Origin: Symbiodinium natans
Taxonomy: Eukaryota > Sar > Dinophyceae > Suessiales > Symbiodiniaceae
NCBI GenBank assembly: GCA_905221605.1
Contig: CAJNDS010001591.1
Location: 1 to 64,000 of the forward strand
Reading direction: 5' to 3'
DNA length: 64,000 nucleotides
A model generated the notes under the pieces. That model saw nothing but the letters and a program-made list of their open reading frames with translations. It had not been told where the DNA came from and did no database searches. Position 1 is the stretch's first letter. Every line of letters begins with the position of its first letter. A program made the position numbers and the translations under genes. Below, piece by piece: positions 1 through 14,000 of the stretch.

Positions 1-124
1 GCCCACGCACGCACGCACGCCCACGCACTCACGCACGCCCACGCACGCACGCACGCCCACGCACGCACGCCCACGCACGCACGCACGCCCACGCACGTAC
101 GCACACACACACACACACACACAC
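1..124. repeat. ACGC-type tandem repeat followed by (CA)n
   Basis: Short tandem array of ACGC and CCCACGC words runs to about position 100 and is followed by a pure CA dinucleotide run to 124. It is cut by the window edge. No coding function is seen. Confidence 0.95.
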
Positions 125-1270
125 TGGAGCTTGTTAAAGGGTGCACATATGGAATGTGATGTTCGGGTGCGGGGAGGATGAAGGTGCTGGCGCACGAGCT
201 CGGTAAGGGCAGGGGATGAACCAGGTAGTGAGGGTGTAGGTGGGGATGAGTTACGTGCGGCTAAGGGACTGGCACATGCAGACGTGGTTCCAGAGGCCTT
301 CGCTGGCACCCGGTCGGCGGATTAGATTATAGTATACTGACCCTGCTGACCCTATACTCCGATGTCTTTGATACGCAAATATGAGCATTGACCAAGATTC
401 CAAAACGGCAGCTGCCCGATGTCGTGCACAGGATCCGAGCTGGGAGTATGCCAACGGCACCGTCTCGTGGACTCAAGACAGCCTCACAACTGATCAAGCA
501 TCGGCGGGGAGCCTGGATAGCCTGGCGGAGCGTCAAAACCATGCGACGGAGCTCATTCTTGCTCACCTTCCGACTCAAGCTGTGAGGTGTCGCATTACAA
601 GGTGTTCTTGGCCGAGGCCGGGATCTCATGCAATTCTCTGAGGCAGATGCAGAGCAGCTGGTGTGCTGCTGCTCTCAAGCCGTAGTACCTGCTACCTACC
701 AACAAAAGCAAGGGCAAACAAAAATAAACTGAGACCGAAAAGAGCCGAAAGGGGGCCGGGGCCGAAAGGCTGAGCACTGCAGGATGCTACCGGCACTAGC
801 CAGCTGCTGGTCAACACCGTCTCTCGCGACAGTACCACTGCTGCGGTGGCCAGCACGATGATAGGCTCGGGAAACGATTGCAGTAGAACGCCACTGACCG
901 GCTGGACTCTGCGTTTCGGACCATGGCCTCAGGATATCGCAACTTTGTGTTGGTGTACTCCTCGAATCCCGGCCAAGGGGGGAAAGGGGGGGGAAGCCAA
1001 GAATCTAGCTAGAGATCCGACAGCGCTCAGTGGCCACATTCCACTTGTGCTGCGTTCAGGAACAACTACGGGGATGCACCAACTCCAGTATCTGCGGAGT
1101 ACCAGGGCAAGAGCCCCCTCACCACTATCACGCAAACTTCAACATCCACTTTCACTGGCACGACGTCCTCCACAACGACGTCGCAGCCGCCTTCCTGAAG
1201 TTTGCATTCGATTTGGTTCTTGCCGTTCGAGCTGAGCTTGTCGTTCAACGTTTTTCGCTTGTGCGCCTTA
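125..1270. other. Unassigned stretch, possibly 5' part of the fibronectin-like gene
   Basis: No recognisable gene. On the plus strand around 1135-1195 there is a Thr/Ser-rich reading (TSTFTGTTSSTTTSQ) of the kind found in linkers between extracellular domains. It lies just upstream of the similar Thr-rich stretch that opens the duplicated block at 1271, so this may be another exon of the same gene. The other ORFs here are short and unconvincing. Confidence 0.3.
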
Positions 1271-4200
1271 CACTCAGGACTGCAACCTCAACCGATACCA
1301 CGACATCAGAGTTCACGGTGGGGGTCACCAACGTTCAGTTCTTCGATACGAGCGAAAACTACTTCAGCATCGGTGGAACTGTGAGTTGGGCGACTAGGCT
1401 TATGGCTATGAGATGCTGCGAGCTTCGTCATGATTTAGAAAACGGCACATGATGATATGCAGACCAGCCCAGGACGAGCCAGCGAACACAGCCGGCATTG
1501 TGGAGTACCGTGCCTTGGTGGTGAGATGCAGTTCAAAGCAGTCTGAGTCTGGTGGTTGAGCAGCGTGGGAGGCATCATGCACGCGCATATCCATCCAGCT
1601 GGCGCAGCCCCCCGAATCATAAAACAAGAAGCCCAAGAACCTACTGGCCCACATACTAAAAAAACAAGGTTCAGGACCTGCTCAGGCTCAGTGACTGCGC
1701 AAGTGCTTTGAGCAACACACCGCCGCGTAGAATGCAAATGCTCACTTGACCAAAGTTCGTCGTGATTGCGTGAACTTGTACGAGCATATGGCTTCTTCGG
1801 CTAGAAGGGTTTTTGCATGTTGCCCTGATGAGAATGCAAGACAGCAAGACTCAACATCCAGATCCAAGCATCCGCAGCCCCGACGTGCCTAGAAAACTGT
1901 GGGGAAAGACTTGGAAGGACAGTGCAGTGTCGCAGCAATTCCGAGCATCACCAGGGCCTGGCAGGCACGCACCAAACCAGCGTGATCAGAAGCATGCGAT
2001 GACTGCAGTGCCGACATGCTGCGGTTTACTGAGTATCTTGGCCTAGTCATCAACGTTCCACGCGAGCATTGATAGACTGAGTTCAGCTGCAGGGCACACA
2101 GACGCTCTCCAAGCCGGGTAATGTGACCAGTGACGTTCGTAATGCGCAAGCGACGGAGTTCCATTGTTCCCCGAACTTTTGGGGAGCTCCCTGTCCTTGA
2201 GAATTCCCTCGGGAAGGGATGTGAGGTGACGTGGGGTGTGAGGCTGCGAGACCCAATAGCTTGACTGCAGGCCATGCAGCCGGGCACATGCCGCATGCAG
2301 CACCCACAGCAGCACCTAAAATCACCTAAACCTTCAGCCCAATCTTCAACAAAGGCTGATGCAGTGGAGACATCACACCATCACATCGAGTGTGTCCCAG
2401 ATCATGTCTGCCCGTAGAGCGGACAGAGGTGTGAGATTGGCATTTGATGTGGAAGCCTCTAAAGAGCAGCTGGTCTACGAGCCGTTCCTCGGCTTTGCGA
2501 CGCTGCCCGGCACAATAGTCCTCAGGCCTTTTCCATTTTGATTCTTGTGAGGACACGGTGACCGGTGACATGCGGTGGGCCACGCTTGAGTGGATTCTAC
2601 CTTGAGACCTGGCGGTTCGTGCTTGTTGCACTGAGGGCTGTGCCAGTGGGGACTTCTTCCTTCTACATTTTTGACAACACGGCAAGGACGCGGAACGATG
2701 CGTAAAAGAGGAAGCTCGGGAAGCCGTACCTGAGAAGTTGTGAAAAGCTTGCATGTGATCTCGAGGAGATTTTCGTGCTGTGATCCCTCTGAGTATCCCG
2801 CGGCATGGATTATCGCATGCTTCTGAGTGAGCGTGTCTTATCACTTCTTCATCTGCTCGCAGAAAAGTGCCCTTGTGCCGGATTCGGCCTCCTTCAGGTG
2901 TACACTGTCAAGGACGGAGGTCAGCAACAGGCCGCCATTTATGCCGGCCATGTCCTGATCAAGGCGAGTCACTGCCACTCAGCTTGCACCACTGTACTTT
3001 CGATGCCTTGCACCGAGGACAACCAGACAGCGCAGGTGGCAGACAGCATCTACGTCCAAGATCTGACTCTTGTGGCGGGGACATGTTGCTTGTGTAGCGT
3101 TTTGTCCTTGATTGCTGGCCTTATAAGAGATGTGATCAGGATAATACGCCTGAAGCACAAATCAACATCACGCTCACTGGGGACTTGTCATGGAGCAGAC
3201 CTTAGCTGTATTTGTCCATGCCTTTGCTGATTCGGGTTTCCACCTGCGGGCCGTTCAAGCATGGGCATCCAATAGATCAGTCCAAGGAACACGACCGGCC
3301 CCGAATATCCAGCCGTTGGTGAGGACTGCGACACATTCCATCCCCACCTCCCCCTCCTCCCCCCCTCCCCCCTTTCCACTTCTTCTGACGTTTTGTTGAC
3401 CAGCTTGACATGGTTGCTTTTAACACAGCGTTTTTCTCGCCTGGAAACGTGAAAGTTGGCTTGAGGATTGGGGCCTCATAGAGACCTGGGACATCTACCT
3501 GGCTCAGGAGCCGAATAAGAAATGTATCACGTTGATGATGGTTGCAAGTCCCTCTTGTCAAAGATGAAGCACGTGCGGCCTCTGACAGGGTTCCCAGCTG
3601 GCAACCAGCGCGAGGCCAGCTCAGGCATCAAACGGGAAAGACCAGCAGCTCTCTGCTCTGCTACAGGTACATCGCCAGTGTTCCGCTCACCACCAAGACG
3701 TACACATTCAACGCAGAGCCGCTGGCTGCTCAGATGCCCGACAGCCGTAGCCATGAGCTGTGGAGACCAGGGGTCTGGCTCCAGTCTGGCTCCAGATCTA
3801 TAAGACTCGTTTTTCGATTTCCCTCCAATTTGTTTGTTTTTTTGTGCATCTTGGCCGCTGCTCTCAGGTTAAACTCAGGTGATGATGCGATAATTGTCTA
3901 CGCATCCAATACGGTTGGGAAGGTGGGGATCTGTTGCGGTCAGCCTCATGCAATGACTCGGGCCGGTGAGTGAAACGTGGTGCCCTTGCTCGCAAGGCAC
4001 CGTTCGGTAGTGCAACTGCCTAAGCTTCTCTGGCGCCCAATAGAAAGGCTTATTTGTGGGTTTGGATTTGCATTTCCGTTTCGAGAGGTCGTCCAATTCG
4101 GCCAATTCGGAAGCCTTCAGACGACCTCCACCACGACAGGCTCCATGGGACTCTGAACGATTCCCGCTGTGGTGACATGTGGTCAATATGTGAAGTCATG

Positions 4201-7200
4201 TCTCGAGTCTCCTCCACGAAACCTCTCACTTCGCTGTATGGGCTGACGGCCAGGGGCCTGTCTATGCATTGTCTTCACTTGCACCGAAGGCTAAGCTGAG
4301 CTGACTGTGCCCCAAAAGGTCACCTTCACCGACACGGACACGAATGCGGATTCTTTACTAGGTGCCTAATGGCGTGTGCAAATACTTTGCGAACACATTT
4401 GCATGATCTCGCAGCCTGGGCGGGTTGGTGCCGTTAGGGCCGTTAGGGTTTCCGGCTCTCCGATAGGCACAATCACTTGGCAGCCTCCCGTGGATCCATC
4501 GTCACTGACTTCGCCCGATCCTCAGCCTCCACCAAAGCCGGAGCTCTGACAACCTGTTCGCTCAACGAAGCTGTACGACAGGTATAACATCTACATGGCC
4601 AGTGACCAGCAGGGCAGCGTGCTGGCGGCAACTAGTGAAGCTGGGCGTCGGAAGTGGGTGAGAGAGACCATGCCCTTCGTGTCCTGCACACCGGTCCTCG
4701 CCATTCCTGGCCACTCGTGACCAAAACAGCCAGAACATTGTGCCCTGCCCCTCGTGATACTGCGTGGGATCGCTTGCTAGCTAGTGGACTAGTTGTAGAG
4801 CCGTCTATTATTCAAGGCCTGCTTTTCACAGGCTGTATAGAATTTCGCTTCCACGAAGCCAACCCTTCCCCCCGACCATCCCCAGCTGTCCACGGCTTGT
4901 AGCCAATGCAGAGCAAACATCACAAAGCCCGTCGACCTCCTGTTTGCGATATGCCCAGTTGCAGGCCAGCAGGCTCAACTCGCTGTGGTGGCGTCGCCAA
5001 CAACCACATACACAATATCTACGCCGGCCACGAGAACGTGCGAGCCTGAAGTTCGCCCAAAAGTAGAACTGCAGGCAATGGTGCCATTCTCCAAGGACGG
5101 GCAGTGCACCTCCGGCAAACTGGTTGCTGGTGTATCCGAGCACTGTCCTGCTCTGAGCATCTACCTTCGGTCTGCGGTTTTTCTACGGTGCCACTCAATA
5201 CTCTCTGCTGAAGCGCTGACAGGGTGGGTCCCTCTCCTGGATGGAAGCAGCCAGCTTGCCGTTGCAGCAGCCACAGACGCCAGACGCGTGAACACGGCAC
5301 ATGCTTGCCGCATTGCCCTGATGAGGTCTGGTGTTAAACACAATGTAGACCCCACCGCATATGTGAACAACAGTCAACATGTTTCGCATTCGAAGGACGC
5401 CCGCAGTATGCAAAGGGAACGGAACAGTTGCAAGTATCGCAATTGTAGAGGACCCCTGCTCTGCCGCGCGGTCAAGATGAGGTATGACAACAGTGGTGCC
5501 GTGCCTGCGCAGCCAACCTTTGATACCGTCTCGTTCGTTGATGAGGACCAGAGTCTCGATGCTTCAGGGCAGGTGTGCAGCGGTGTGCAGGTGGTTCCAC
5601 GTGTTGGTTAAAGGATCCCACAGGCAACTTCGCCTCGGGAACTGTCAGGCCTGCTATGGCCTGCTCGTGTCTTTGGCGTCGATTCTGCATCTCTTGTGCC
5701 CGATCTGGATGTACCTTTCGGCGTGATAGCCGATAGCCTCAGATGAAGGTGGACACTGGCCGCTAACACCGACTTCGGGCACATCACGCATTACTCTGTT
5801 TACCTTGCCGAGGACCAGGCTGCAGAACACATCATGCTCTTTTGTTGGCTTGTGTGTTCTTGTTTGTCGGTTTGTTTACGGCCTATGTTTGCTTGATTCG
5901 TTTGTGTAGAGCTGTTCGTCGTGGCAGTCGATGCACCAGCCATGTCTTCATATACCCGACCGGTCCAGTGCGCCGTCGTTTATGGTCCAGTGTATGCTCG
6001 TCACTGTTCGGGAGGTTACCACTACTAGTAGGGGACGTGTCCTAGTTGACGGTGTGTTGTTTTTCATTATTCTTCATGTTTCTTCATTTTCGTGCGTTTT
6101 CGCTGCGTTTCCATACTTTCTAGGATTCTAGAAATTGAACGCTGCTTTTTCCTTCCGAAAACTTTAAGGTCCAGGCTGTTGGGAGCCACTGAAACTTCTA
6201 CATTTTCGGCTAGTCCTGTTGGCTTTTAGGCTGGCGTTTCGCTTTGGCCCTCAACCGCACTTCGAGTTCCAAGCCCTCATAGACCTTAAACCCCGAAGCC
6301 GAACCCATAAACCCTGAGACCCCTAACACCCTTAACCCTCAACCCCTCAACCTTACAACCCTAAACCCCCAACCCTAAAACCCTCAACCTCACGTTCTCT
6401 GGGGGGCCCCAGCAACAACAGACACAGTAGTGACACATTTGAAACACATTTGAATCTGTACATCGTCCCGAAATGTTACCCTGCAGTGCGGCTGGACTGC
6501 TTGGCGGGTGGCAAAAAAACCCTCAACCTACAATCAAAACCCCTAAACCCTGAACCCCTAGACCCTAAACTCCGAAATCTGAACCCTTAAACCCTAAACG
6601 CCTAAGCCCCAAAACCCTTGAATCCTTTAAACCCGAAACCGTAATCCTTTAAACCCGAAACCTTAAACCCCTGCACCCTGAAACAGTACACCCTGAAATC
6701 CTCAAGCCCCGCAAATTCTCACGTACCACTCATCAAAACAGCCAACACTGTCACAACAAAAGAGATGGAGAAAGAGATGGAGAGCGCAAGAAAAGGAAGG
6801 ACACAACAACGTTCAATTTGTAGAAAGCATGGAACTGCAGCGAAAAGGCAGTGACGTGCGTTTTGCACTATAGGGTGAAGCCGGCCGGGCACCAGGAGGC
6901 AAGACGACCCCAGCCTCCTGGCACCCATTTTGCGCATTTTCAGTTCACTGAACTCAGGCTCTTTTCCTTTAGGGGGTTGGGGTGGGGGTGCTTGAAAAAG
7001 CGACAAGTTTGGGAGACAAGAACCTCAAGCGCACCAGGGACACACTGGAGGCTGAGTTGCGGCAAACTACGAGCACAAACATGACTCCGAAACGCACCTC
7101 ACCGCCACTGCGCACCCCCCACCCCCCCCCCCGCCCCACAGTCGTTTCACTACTAGTTGGTGCTAGTAGTACGAGCAGTACTAGTAGTAGGAGTAGGAGG

Positions 7201-8063
7201 AGTCATTGACAGGCAGTTGACAGGGCACTTGCTGAGCAAAAAGAACGCGTCCCGAATGTGCCCTGTGTTTTTTTGCGCCAGCTGCGTAAGGAAATGAAGA
7301 GCAAACGCGCCCAGAGTGCCCGTGTTTTTTCCTGGGCCAGCTGCGTGTTGAACCAAAAGCATAGCGCCATGTTCTCTTTTTGGTCAGCCAGCCGCGTGCA
7401 CAACAAAAAAACTGTGCCGAACAAGCACAGAACGAAACAGAAAAAGCACGCTTGCCCAGCAGACCCCGCCGACAATCCCGCATGGAATCCCGCTTCCGCT
7501 TCGCTTCTTCGTCGTGGGAATTTCTTATTTTCCTTGCTGGCGCCCTCTCTCCTCTTCGATCCTTGATATTCTCCTTTGCGTCCGCGAGGCGGGCCTGAAC
7601 AAGATTGCCTTCGGTGATCCGGTCTCATGGGATGTCGCGGAAGTGGTCGTGTCTACAGGCCTGGTTAATTGATTGAATCGCAGTTTGTGGCCTGTGCGAC
7701 ACGAATGGTCAGGCATCGAGCTGAACAGCCGGTCACATGTCGGGTGCTTGAAGTGACGATAATCTGACGATAGAGGCGAGAAATCCCATACCCAAACGGC
7801 AAGGATCTTGTCACTGAGGTGGTGATCTATGCAACAAATTCGTACGGAGACTCTCTCTTACCAGGCACAAGAATCTAGCATTGTCCGATTTGAGATGGCA
7901 ACTGAGCCACACTCAGGCAACATCGTATCTCCCACCGGAACATCCTTCGAGTTTGCGGATCTGGGAGGATCAACCACCACCAGCTCTACGAGCCACTGCA
8001 GCTATTGAGCCTGCGCAGTTTTTGTTTTGAAGCCTACAAGGGCGTGGATGCAATGTAAGCTCG
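1271..8063 (+). CDS. Fibronectin type III-like multi-exon gene segment, copy 1 (partial exons)
   Basis: No long ORF exists. Short plus-strand stretches read like strands of fibronectin type III domains: SEFTVGVTNVQFFDT (about 1308-1352) after a Thr-rich linker; YIASVPLTTKTYTFN (about 3663-3710); DAIIVYASNTVGKVG (about 3885-3930); SPIGTITWQPPVDPSSLTS (about 4455-4512); YNIYMASDQQGSVLAATSE (about 4583-4640); FGHITHYSVYLAEDQAAEHI (about 5774-5833); and TEVVIYATNSYGDS (about 7810-7852). The W/PP, YxIY, HYSVYLAED and VVIYxxN patterns are those of B, C and G strands. Some stretches are preceded by CAG, as expected for exons. Gaps of 0.1-2 kb would be introns. A modular extracellular or membrane protein is inferred. 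Exact exons, start and stop are unresolved, and the segment could be a decayed copy. Confidence 0.45.
6290..6712. repeat. Degenerate CCCTAAA telomere-like tract (copy 1)
   Basis: Two stretches (about 6290-6395 and 6520-6712) are made of diverged CCCTAAA, CCCTGAA, CCCTCAA and CCCTTAA words in one orientation. They are separated by about 125 bases of unique sequence. They lie between fibronectin-like exons and so are probably intronic. Confidence 0.85.
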
Positions 8064-8071
8064 CTTTTCAC

Positions 8072-11000
8072 TCAGGACTGCAACCTCAACCGGCACCACG
8101 ACATCAGAGTTCACGGTGAGGGTCACCAACGTTCAGTTCTTCGATACGAACGAAGACTACTTCCGCATCGGTGGAACTGTGAGTTGGGCGACTAGGCTTA
8201 TGGCTATGAGATGCTGCGAGCTTCGTCATGATTTAGAAAACGGCACATGAAGATATGCAGACCAGCCCAGGACGAGCCAGCGAACACAGCCGGCATTGTG
8301 GAGTACCGTGCCTTGGTGGTGAGATGCAGTTCAAAGCAGTCTGAGTCTGGTGGTTGAGCAGCGTGGGAGGCATCATGCACGCGCATATCCATCCAGCTGG
8401 CGCAGCCCCCCGAATCATAAAACAAGAAGCCCAAGAACCTACTGGCCCACATACGAAAAAAAAACAATGTTCAGGACCTGCTCAGGCTCAGTGACTGCGC
8501 AAGTGCTTTGAGCAACACACCGCCGCGTAGAATGCAAATGCTCACTTGACCAAAGTTCGTCGTGATTGCGTGAACTTGTACGAGCATATGGCTTCTTCGG
8601 CTAGAAGGGTTTTTGCATGTTGCCCTGATGAGTATGCAGCCATCTCTAAATACAATCTAAATGCAAGACAGCAAGACTCAACATCCAGATCCAAGCACGT
8701 GCCTAGAAAACTGTGGGGAAAGACTTGGAAGGACAGTGTCGCAGCAATTCCGAGCATCACCAGGGCCTGGCAGGCACGCACCAAACCAGCGTGATCAGAA
8801 GCATGCGATGACTGCAGTGCCGACATGCTGCGGTTTACTGAGTATCCTGGCCTAGTCATCAACATTCCACAACGCGAGCATTGATGGACTGAGTTCAGCT
8901 GCAGGGCACACAGACGCTCTCCAAGCCGGGTGATGTGACCAGTGACGTTCGTAATGCGCAAGCGACGGAGTTCCATTGTTCCCCGAACTTTTGGGGAGCT
9001 CCCTGTCCTTGAGAAGTCCTCGGGAGGGGATGTGAGGTGACGTGGGGTGTGAGGCTGCGAGACCCAATAGCTTGACTGCAGGCCATGCAGCCGGGCACAT
9101 GCCGCATGCAGCACCCACAGCAGCACATAAAATCACCTAAACCTTCAGCCCAATCTTCAACAGAGGCTGATGCAGTGGAGACATCACACCATCACATCGA
9201 GTGTGTCCCAGATCATGTCTGCCCGTAGAGCGGACAGAGGTGTGAGATTGGCATTTGACGTGGAAGCGTCTAGAGAGCAGCTGGTCTACGAGCCGAACCT
9301 CGGCTTCGCGACGCTGCCCGGCGCAATAGTTCTCAGGCCTTTTCCATTTGGATTTTTGTGAGGAAAAGGTGACAGGTGACATGCGGTGGGCAACGCTGTA
9401 GCGGATTCTACCTTGAGACCTGGGGGTTCGTGCTTGTTGCACTGAGGGCTGTGCCAGTGGGGACTTCTTCCTTCTACATTCTTGACAACACGGCAAGGAC
9501 ACGGAACGACGCGTAAAAGAGGAAGCTCGGGAAGCCGTACCTGAGAAGTTGTGAAAGCTTGCATGTGATCTCGAGGAGATTTTCGTGCTGTGATCCCTCT
9601 GAGTATCCCGCGGCATGGATTGTCGCATGCTCCTGAGAGATCTCCTGAGTCAGCGTGTCTTATCGCAGCAAGTTTTTCTTCATCTGCTCGCAGAAAAGGG
9701 CCCTTGTGCCGGATTCGGACTCTTTCAGGTGTACGCTGTCAAGGACGGAGGTCAGCAACAGGCCGCCATTTGCGCCGGCCATGTCCTGATCAAGGCGAGT
9801 CGCTGCCACTCAGCTTGCACCCGCCACTGTACTTTCGATGCCTCATTGCACCGAGGACAACCAGACAGCGCAGGTGGCAGACAGCATCTACGTCCAAGAT
9901 CTGACTCTTGTGGCGGGGACATGTTGCTTGTGTAGCGTTTTGTCCTTGATTGCTGGCCTTAGAGATGTGATCAGGATAATACGCCTGAAGCACAAATCAA
10001 CATCACGCTCACTGGGGACTTGTCATGGAGCAGACCTTAGCTGTATTTGTCCATGCCTTTGCTGATTCGGGTTTCCACCTGCGGGCCGTTCAAGCATGGG
10101 CATCCAATAGATCAGTCCAAGGAACACGACCGGCCCCGAATATCCAGCCGTTGGTGAGGACTGCGACACATTCCATCCCCACCTCCCCCTCCTCCCCCCC
10201 TCCCCCCTTTCCACTTCTTCTGACGTTTTGTTGACCAGCTTGACATGGTTGCTTTTAACACGGCGTTTTTCTCGCCTGGAAACGTGAAAGTTGGCTTGAG
10301 GATTGGGGCCTCATAGAGACCTGGGACATCTACCTGGCTCAGGAGCCGAATAAGAAATGTATCACGTTGATGATGGTTGCAAGTCCCTCTTGTCAAAGAT
10401 GAAGCACCTGCGGCCTCTGACAGGGTTCCCAGCTGGCAACCAGCGCGAGGCCAGCTCAGGCATCAAACGGGAAAGACCAGCAGCTCTCTGCTCTGCTACA
10501 GGTACATCGCCAGTGTTCCGCTCACCACCAAGACGTACACATTCAACGCAGAGCCGCTGGCTGCTCAGATGCCCGACAGCCGTAGCCATGAGCTGTGGAG
10601 ACCAGGGGTCTGGCTCCAGTCTGGCTCCAGATCTATAAGACTCGTTTTTCGATTTCCCTCCAATTTGTTTGTTTTTTTGTGCATCTTGGCCGCTGCTCTC
10701 AGGTTAAACTCAGGTGATGATGCGATAATTGTCTACGCATCCAATACGGTTGGGAAGGTGGGGATCTGTTGCGGTCAGCCTCATGCAATGACTCGGGCCG
10801 GTGAGTGAAACGTGGTGCCCTTGCTCGCAAGGCACCGTTCGGTAGTGCAACTGCCTAAGCTTCTCTGGCGCCCAATAGAAAGGCTTATTTGTGGGTTTGG
10901 ATTTGCATTTCCGTTTCGAGAGGTCGTCCAATTCGGCCAATTCGGAAGCCTTCAGACGACCTCCACCACGACAGGCTCCATGGGACTCCGAACGATTCTG

Positions 11001-14000
11001 GCTGTGGTGACATGTGGTCAATATGTGAAGTCATGTCTCGAGTCTCCTCCACGTCGACGAAACCTCTCACTTCGCTGTATGGGCTGACTGCCAGGGGCCT
11101 GTCTATGCATTGTCTTCACTTGCACCGAAGGCTAAGCTGTGCTGACTGTGCCCCAAAAGGTCACCTTCACCGACACGGACACGAATGCGGATTCTTTACT
11201 AGGTGCCTAATGGCGTGTGCAAATACTTTGCGAACACTTGCATGATCTCGCAGCCTGGGCGGGTTGGTGCCATTAGGGTTTCCGGCTCTCCGATAGGCAC
11301 AATCACTTGGCAGCCTCCCGTGGATCCATCGTCACTGACTTCGCCCGATCCTCAGCCTCCACCAAAGCCGGAGCTCTGACAACCTGTTCGCTCAACGAAG
11401 CTGTACGACAGGTATAACATCTACATGGCCAGTGACCAGCAGGGCAGCGTGCTGGCGGCAACTAGTGAAGCTGGGCGCCGGAAGTGGGTGAGAGAGACAC
11501 GCCCAACTTCTTGCCCATGCCCTTCGTGTCCTGCACACCGGTCCTCGCCATTCCTGGCCACACGTGACAAAACAGCCAGAACATTGTGCCCTGCCCCTCG
11601 TGATACTGCGTGGGATCGCTTGCTAGCTAGTGGACTAGTTGTAGAGCCGTCTGTCTCATTCGCAGGATCTTGATTATTCAAGGCCTGCTTTTCACAGAAG
11701 CTGTATAGAATATCGCTTCCACGAAGCCAACCCTTCCCCCCGACCATCCCCAGCTGTCCACGGCTTGTAGCCAATGCAGAGCATCCGTCGAAAACGTGAA
11801 CTTGAATCATTCAACATCGCAAAGCCCGTCGACCTCCTGTTTGCGATATGCTCAGTTGCAGGCCAGCAGGCTCCACTCGCTGTGGTAGCGTCGCCAACAA
11901 CCACATACACAATATCTACGCCGGCCACGAGAACGTGCGAGCCTGAAGTTCGCCGAAAGTAGAACTGCACGCGATGGTGCCTTTCTCCAAGGACGGGCAG
12001 TGCATCTCCGGCAAACTGGTTGCTGGTGTATCCGAGCACTGTCCTGCTCTGAGCATCTACCTTCGGGATGTCAGGGTTCTGCGGTTTTTCTACGGTGCTA
12101 CTCTGTAGTCTCTGCTGAAGCGCTGACAGGGTGGGTCCCTCTCCTGGATGGATGCAGCCAGCTTGCCGTTGCAGCAGCCACAGACGCCAGACGCGTGAAC
12201 ACGGCACATGCTTGCCGCATTGCCCTGATGAGGTCTGGTGTTAAACACCATGTAGACCCCACCGCATGTGTGAACAACAGTCAACATGTTTCGCATTCAA
12301 AGGATGCCCGCAGTATGCAAAGGGAAGGGAGCAGTTGCAAGTATCGCAATTGTAGAGGACCCCTGCTCTGCCACGCGGTCAAGATGAGGTATGACAACAG
12401 TGGTGCCGTGCCTGCGCAGCCAACCTTTGATACCGTCTCGTTCGTTGATGAGGACCAGAGTCTCGATGCTTCAGGGCATGTGTGCAGAGGTGTGCAGGTG
12501 GTTCCACGTGTTGGTTAAATTAAAGGATCCCACAGGCAACTTCGCCTCGGGAACTGTCAGGCCTGCTATGGCCTGCTCGTGTCTTTGGCATCGATTCTGC
12601 ATCTCTTGTGCCCGATCTGGATGTACCTTTGTGCGTGATAGCCGATAGCCTCAGATGAAGGTGGACACTGGCCGCTAACACCGACTTCGGGCACATCACG
12701 CATTACTCTGTTTACCTTGCCGAGGACCAGGCTGCAGAACACATCATGCTCTTTTGTTGGCTTGTGTGTTCTTGTTTGTCGGTTTGTTTACGGCCCATGT
12801 TTGCTTGATTCGTTTGTGTAGAGCTGTTCGTCGTGGCAGTCGATACACCAGCCATGTCTTCATATACCCGACCGGCCCAGTGCGCCGTCGTTTATGGTCC
12901 AGTGTATGCTCGTCACTGTTCGGGAGGTTACCACTACTGGTAGGGGATGTGTCCTAGTTGACGGTGTGTTGTTTTTCATTATTCTTCATTTTTCTTCATT
13001 TTCGTGCGTTTTCGCTGCGTTTCCATACTTTCTAAGATTCTAGAAATTGAACGCTGCTTTTTCCTTCCGAAAACTTTAGGGTCCAAGCTGTTGGGAGCCA
13101 CTGAAACTTGTACATTTTCGGCTAGTCCTGCTGGCTTTTAGGCTGACGTTTCGCTTTGGCCCTCAACCGCACTTCGAGTTCCAAGCCCTCATAGACCTTA
13201 AACCCCGAAGCCGAACCCATAAACCCTGAGACCCCTAACACCCTTAACCCTCAACCCCTCAACCTTACAACCCTAAACCCCCAACCCTAAAACCCTCAAC
13301 CTCACGTTCTCTGGGGGGCCCCAGCAACAACAGACACAGTAGTGACACATTTGAAACACATTTGAATCTGTACATCGTCCCGAAATGTTACCCTGCAGTG
13401 CGGCTGGACTGCTTGGCGGGTGGCAAAAAAACCCTCAACCTACAATCAAAACCCCTAAACCCTGAACCCCTAGACCCTAAACTCCGAAATCTGAACCCTT
13501 CAACCCTAAACGCCTAAGCCCCAAAACCCTTGAATCCTTTAAACCCGAAACCTTAATCCTTTAAACCCGAAACCTTAAACCCCTGCACCCTGAAACAGTA
13601 CACCCTGAAATCCTCAAGCCCCGCAAATTCTCACGTACCACTCATCAAAACAGCCAACACTGTCACAACAAAAGAGATGGAGAAAGAGATGGAGAGCGCA
13701 AGAAAAGGAAGGACACAACAACGTTCAATTTGTAGAAAGCATGGAACTGCAGCGAAAAGGCAGTGACGTGCGTTTTGCACTATAGGGTGAAGCCGGCCGG
13801 GCACCAGGAGGCAAGACGACCCCAGCCTCCTGGCACCCATTTTGCGCATTTTCAGTTCACTGAACTCAGGCTCTTTTCCTTTGGAGGGTTGGGGTGGGGG
13901 TGCTTGAAAAAGCGACAAGTTTGGGAGACAAGAACCTCAAGCGCACCAGGGACACACTGGAGGCTGAGCTGCGGCAAACTACGAACACAAACATGACTCC

